From assembly GCA_022450705.1 (NCBI GenBank), contig JAKUPP010000007.1:1-44271 (forward strand): DNA of 44,271 nt, given 5' to 3'. This document shows positions 40,876-44,271 of this stretch, one piece after another. The translations under genes and the position numbers were made by a program. Each line of letters opens with the position of its first letter. Within the stretch, counting starts at the first letter, position 1. This DNA is from Alphaproteobacteria bacterium (GTDB taxonomy: Bacteria > Pseudomonadota > Alphaproteobacteria > GCA-002720895). The notes beneath the pieces were generated by a model. The model was not told the DNA's origin, ran no database searches, and was given only the letters and a program-made list of their open reading frames with translations.

Positions 40876-41202
40876 TCAAACTTTCTCCAAAGTGCACAGT
40901 AAAGGAAAACCATTCTTCCTAGATGTGTCAATAACTTTTAATATTTTAGTTTCTGCAATTTCTAAAGTAAAAATACCACATGTCCCTGCCCCTTTATTAT
41001 GAACTTCTAACATTATTTTAGATGCTTTGTTAGCGTTCATATGGAAAAAAGTTTTTAACAAATAAATTACAAAATCCATTGGTGTGTAATCATCATTAAG
41101 CATTACAACTTTATATAAAGAAGGTTTTTTTAACTTCTTTTTAGTTTTTTTCTCAATTAAAGCTTCGTTTCTATTATCTGTATTTTTTATAAATTCTGCC
41201 AT
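40876..41202 (-). CDS. clpS: ATP-dependent Clp protease adaptor ClpS
   Basis: 'PSLYKVVMLNDDYTPMDFVIYLLKTFFHM', 'MLEVHNKGAGTCGIFTLEIAETK'. Confidence 0.96.
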   Translation of the reverse strand: MAEFIKNTDNRNEALIEKKTKKKLKKPSLYKVVMLNDDYTPMDFVIYLLKTFFHMNANKASKIMLEVHNKGAGTCGIFTLEIAETKILKVIDTSRKNGFPLLCTLEKV

Positions 41203-41253
41203 AAATTAAAATATTTATTTATATAATAAATTATAAATACAGGAAAATAATAG

Positions 41254-42636
41254 TCAAAAATTAGGAACTTCAAAAGAACATTTTTTCAAATTTTTTTTTA
41301 AATTAGATTTTATTTTTTTTAAATTTTCTTTAGAATATGCTTCGCACCTTGCAACAATAATATTTTGCGTGTTAGATGCTCTAACTAACCACCAACCTTC
41401 TTTAGTTGAATATCTTACACCATCTATTCCGATAAATTTCTTTTTATCTTTTTTTAAAACTTTTTTTAATTTCTCTACAATAATAAATTTTTCATTATCT
41501 GTGCTATTAAATCTTAACTCAGGAGTGCTAAAAGATTGTTCCATATCATTAAAAATATTAGACAAAGATTTGTTAGAATCAGAATAAAGGTTTAAAAATC
41601 TAATTGATGCATAAATTGCGTCATCAAATCCATAGTATTTATCAGCAAAAAAAATATGTCCACTCATTTCGCCAGCAAAAAATGCTTTTGTTTCTTTCAT
41701 TTTTTTTTTTATTAATGAATGTCCTGTTTTCCAAAAAATTGGTCTTCCTTTTAATTTCTTGATTTCATTAAAAACAATTTGGCTTGATTTTATATCTAAA
41801 ATAATTTTAGAATTTGGTTTTTCTAAGAGAACTCCTTTAGCTAGAAAAGCAACAATTTTGTCAGCAAATATTATTTTACCTCTATCATCAACAACTCCTA
41901 ACCTATCGCCATCTCCATCAAAAGCAAAACCAAAATCACATTTCTTTTTTTTTACTAGTTTTATTAATTGTTTTAAATTTTTTGGTACAGTAGGATCTGG
42001 ATGATGAGCAGGGAAATTTCCATCAATTTTTTCATTAATAAGATAATGTTTTCCACTAAGTTTTTTTGTTAATTCTGAAATAATTTTTCCGCTAGCTCCA
42101 TTGCCAGGATCCCAAGCAACTTTAATATTTTTTTTTATGTTTGCAGAATTAATTAAAAAAAATAAATAATTATTAGATATAGATATTTTTCTTTGTTTTC
42201 CTTTTTTATTTTTTGAGAACTCACCTTTAGATGAAATTTTTGCAATATCTAAAATATCCTCACCTACGATACTTTTATTTTTTAATAACATTTTAAAACC
42301 ATTATAATTAGGAGGATTGTGTGACCCAGTTATCATAATTCCACTATCTAACTTTTTCATATACATAGAAAAATAAAGTAAAGGGGTTGGGACAAGACCA
42401 ATTTTATAGACATCTATTCCTTGTGATAGTAAGCCTTTAATAAGTTCTTTGTGAATTTTAGGTGAACTATGTCTTCCATCGTAACCGATTACTACATTTT
42501 TATATTTTTTTCTTTTTAAAAAAGTTGCAAAAGATTTTCCTAAAAAAAAAGCATCGATTAAATTAAGATCTTTATTGACGATCCCTCTTATATCGTATTC
42601 TCTTAATATTGTGTTATTGAAAGTATGACTATCCAT
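41254..42636 (-). CDS. Phosphomannomutase/phosphoglucomutase
   Basis: 'REYDIRGIV', 'GYDGRHSSPKIH', 'ITGSHNPPNYNGFK', 'FAFDGDGDRLGVVD', 'GEMSGHIFF'. Confidence 0.93.
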   Translation of the reverse strand: MDSHTFNNTILREYDIRGIVNKDLNLIDAFFLGKSFATFLKRKKYKNVVIGYDGRHSSPKIHKELIKGLLSQGIDVYKIGLVPTPLLYFSMYMKKLDSGIMITGSHNPPNYNGFKMLLKNKSIVGEDILDIAKISSKGEFSKNKKGKQRKISISNNYLFFLINSANIKKNIKVAWDPGNGASGKIISELTKKLSGKHYLINEKIDGNFPAHHPDPTVPKNLKQLIKLVKKKKCDFGFAFDGDGDRLGVVDDRGKIIFADKIVAFLAKGVLLEKPNSKIILDIKSSQIVFNEIKKLKGRPIFWKTGHSLIKKKMKETKAFFAGEMSGHIFFADKYYGFDDAIYASIRFLNLYSDSNKSLSNIFNDMEQSFSTPELRFNSTDNEKFIIVEKLKKVLKKDKKKFIGIDGVRYSTKEGWWLVRASNTQNIIVARCEAYSKENLKKIKSNLKKNLKKCSFEVPNF

Positions 42637-42653
42637 TAAAAGTTTTTAAATTA

Positions 42654-42866
42654 TTAAATACCTAAAAGCTTTAATAAATTTGGAAGAATACTTCTTAAAA
42701 ATGAAATTAAGTGTCCAATTTTGCCAGTATAAATAAAATAAATAACTGTTCCTATGATAAATAGGATAAATAAATATTTAATTTTAAGGTTTGGACTCTT
42801 AAAAAATTTAATTAATAAAAAAATTAAAAAAAAAGATATAAGTAAAATTAAAATAGTTTTAATCAT
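42654..42866 (-). CDS. Small predicted membrane protein, function unknown
   Basis: 70 aa, two hydrophobic segments; overlaps the upstream decarboxylase gene by 8 bp in the same direction. Confidence 0.55.
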   Translation of the reverse strand: MIKTILILLISFFLIFLLIKFFKSPNLKIKYLFILFIIGTVIYFIYTGKIGHLISFLRSILPNLLKLLGI

Positions 42867-44271
42867 TAATTTTCATTGATTTTAAAATTTTATTTTCTTT
42901 AGAAGAAAATTTAGATATTGCTAAACAAATCTTTTTTATATGTTTTGTATTAAAGAAAGGATTTAGTAAAACAGCTCTTAACCATTTACAATCATTATAT
43001 TCTATAACTGAGAAAAAAATATTATATTTTTTAAATAAAAATTTTTGAAGATTTAAATTTATCAAGTTATTTTCAATTAAACTTTTATTTCTTAATTCAT
43101 ATCTAAAACAAATAATATTCATTTCAGGCTCACATGCAATCTTGACATTATTTATTTCTAGTAATTTTTTCTTAAACAAATTAGTAAATTTATATGAATT
43201 ATTTATAATTTCTGAATAACTAAAATTTCCTAAATGTTGAAGTGATAACCATAATTTTAAAATGTCAGGATATCTTGTTCCTTGTAAAGTTATTTCACCT
43301 GGATGATACTCATCTTTATCTTTCATAACATAAGGTAAAGGAATATAAAAATCAGAGTAAAGATATTTTTTATTTTTTAACAATAATACTGAACATGTTT
43401 TTGTTATATGAAGCCATTTTTGTGGATTAAATGAAATAGAGTCCGATTTTTCTATACCATCTAATTTATTTCTAAATTTATCTGAAAAAATTAATGCGCC
43501 TCCGTAAACTGCATCTGTATGCAACCACATTTTATATTTATCAGCAATCTTAGATATTTCATTTAAATTATCAATACTTCCAGTAATAGTAGTCCCAGCT
43601 GTAGCAACTATACAGAATGGAAAGCCAGAATCTTTAATCTTTTCTTTAATTAATTTGTCTAAATTAGAAATCTTCATTTTTCCATTTTTATCTGTTTCTA
43701 TAGATACCACTGAGTTTCTGCCTAAACCAAGCACCATTGCAGCTTTTTGTATAGAAGTATGAGACTCTTTTGATGCAAAAATATAAGGTTTTCTTTTAAG
43801 ACCCATCAAACCTTTTTCAAATGAACCTAATATACGATTTCTAGCTAATGCAATTGCTTGAATATTTGATAACGATCCCCCTGCAAGCATAACGCCTCCT
43901 GAATCTTCACCAAGATTAAATTTTTTTGCTAGATTTGAGATTACTTTTTTTTCAATTTCTGTAAGAATTGGAGCAGTTTCTTTACTAAGCATATTATTAT
44001 TAATCATTGAGCATATTATGTCTCCTACAATAGACATGGTTGTTGGTAAAGAATCCATATGACCTAAATAATATGGATTTGAAGCATTCATTGAATTATC
44101 AATTATAAATCTAATCTGTTTTAAAATTTGAGTCTCGGTAATAGGCAAATCGTTAAGATTGAGTTTATCAATATTTTTTACTTTTTTTGGGAGTGGAGGT
44201 AGTTTTTCAGCATTCGATATTCTTTTTAGAAGTTCATCAACAATTTTATAAATAAAATTTTTTACATTTTT
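42859..44271 (-). CDS. PLP-dependent group II decarboxylase family protein, 5' end truncated by window edge
   Basis: 'GVMLAGGSLSNIQAIALARN', 'HTSIQKAAMVLGLG', 'HTDAVYGGALIF', 'FNPQKWLHITKTCSVLLLK'. Open frame continues from the TTG at 44148 through 44271 with no stop. Confidence 0.85.
   Translation of the reverse strand, partial: KNVKNFIYKIVDELLKRISNAEKLPPLPKKVKNIDKLNLNDLPITETQILKQIRFIIDNSMNASNPYYLGHMDSLPTTMSIVGDIICSMINNNMLSKETAPILTEIEKKVISNLAKKFNLGEDSGGVMLAGGSLSNIQAIALARNRILGSFEKGLMGLKRKPYIFASKESHTSIQKAAMVLGLGRNSVVSIETDKNGKMKISNLDKLIKEKIKDSGFPFCIVATAGTTITGSIDNLNEISKIADKYKMWLHTDAVYGGALIFSDKFRNKLDGIEKSDSISFNPQKWLHITKTCSVLLLKNKKYLYSDFYIPLPYVMKDKDEYHPGEITLQGTRYPDILKLWLSLQHLGNFSYSEIINNSYKFTNLFKKKLLEINNVKIACEPEMNIICFRYELRNKSLIENNLINLNLQKFLFKKYNIFFSVIEYNDCKWLRAVLLNPFFNTKHIKKICLAISKFSSKENKILKSMKIND

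Noticed and set aside
1-44271. CRISPR arrays, tRNA/rRNA genes, transposons, toxin-antitoxin or phage genes
   Set aside because: No regularly spaced repeats, no cloverleaf-like segments in the few short intergenic gaps, and no ORF with such motifs; nearly all DNA is accounted for by housekeeping CDSs.

Overview
AT-rich, gene-dense 44 kb chromosomal segment. Gene content and order (rpoZ-rsh-pdxJ-acpS-lepB-rnc-recO; glyA-ribDE-ribBA-ribH-nusB-thiL-hppA; aroQ-accB-accC-aat-DUF2155-NDUFA12) point to a streamlined alphaproteobacterium, probably SAR11/Pelagibacterales-like (inference; no phylogeny was run). About 45 protein-coding genes were recognised, nearly all housekeeping. I saw no rRNA, tRNA, CRISPR, prophage, transposase or obvious defence island, and I do not claim a wholly new system. 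The parts worth a second look are: (i) a pair of NrdR-box-like sites before the B12-dependent RNR gene nrdJ, although nrdR is missing from its usual glyA-nrdR-ribD position; (ii) the absence of era between rnc and recO and of bioB ahead of bioFDA; (iii) a divergent lumazine synthase with an internal insertion and altered active-site motif, plus a RibBA whose GTP cyclohydrolase II half has lost its metal and catalytic motifs; (iv) a TRAP transporter split into two convergent units with an extra small membrane protein; (v) a 12-bp-arm palindrome in the bioF/hemB divergent promoter region; (vi) all the dedicated N-degron components (bpt, aat, clpS, clpA) in one window; and (vii) several convergent gene pairs with overlapping 3' ends. 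All calls are from reading the translated sequences and nucleotides; no database search was performed.
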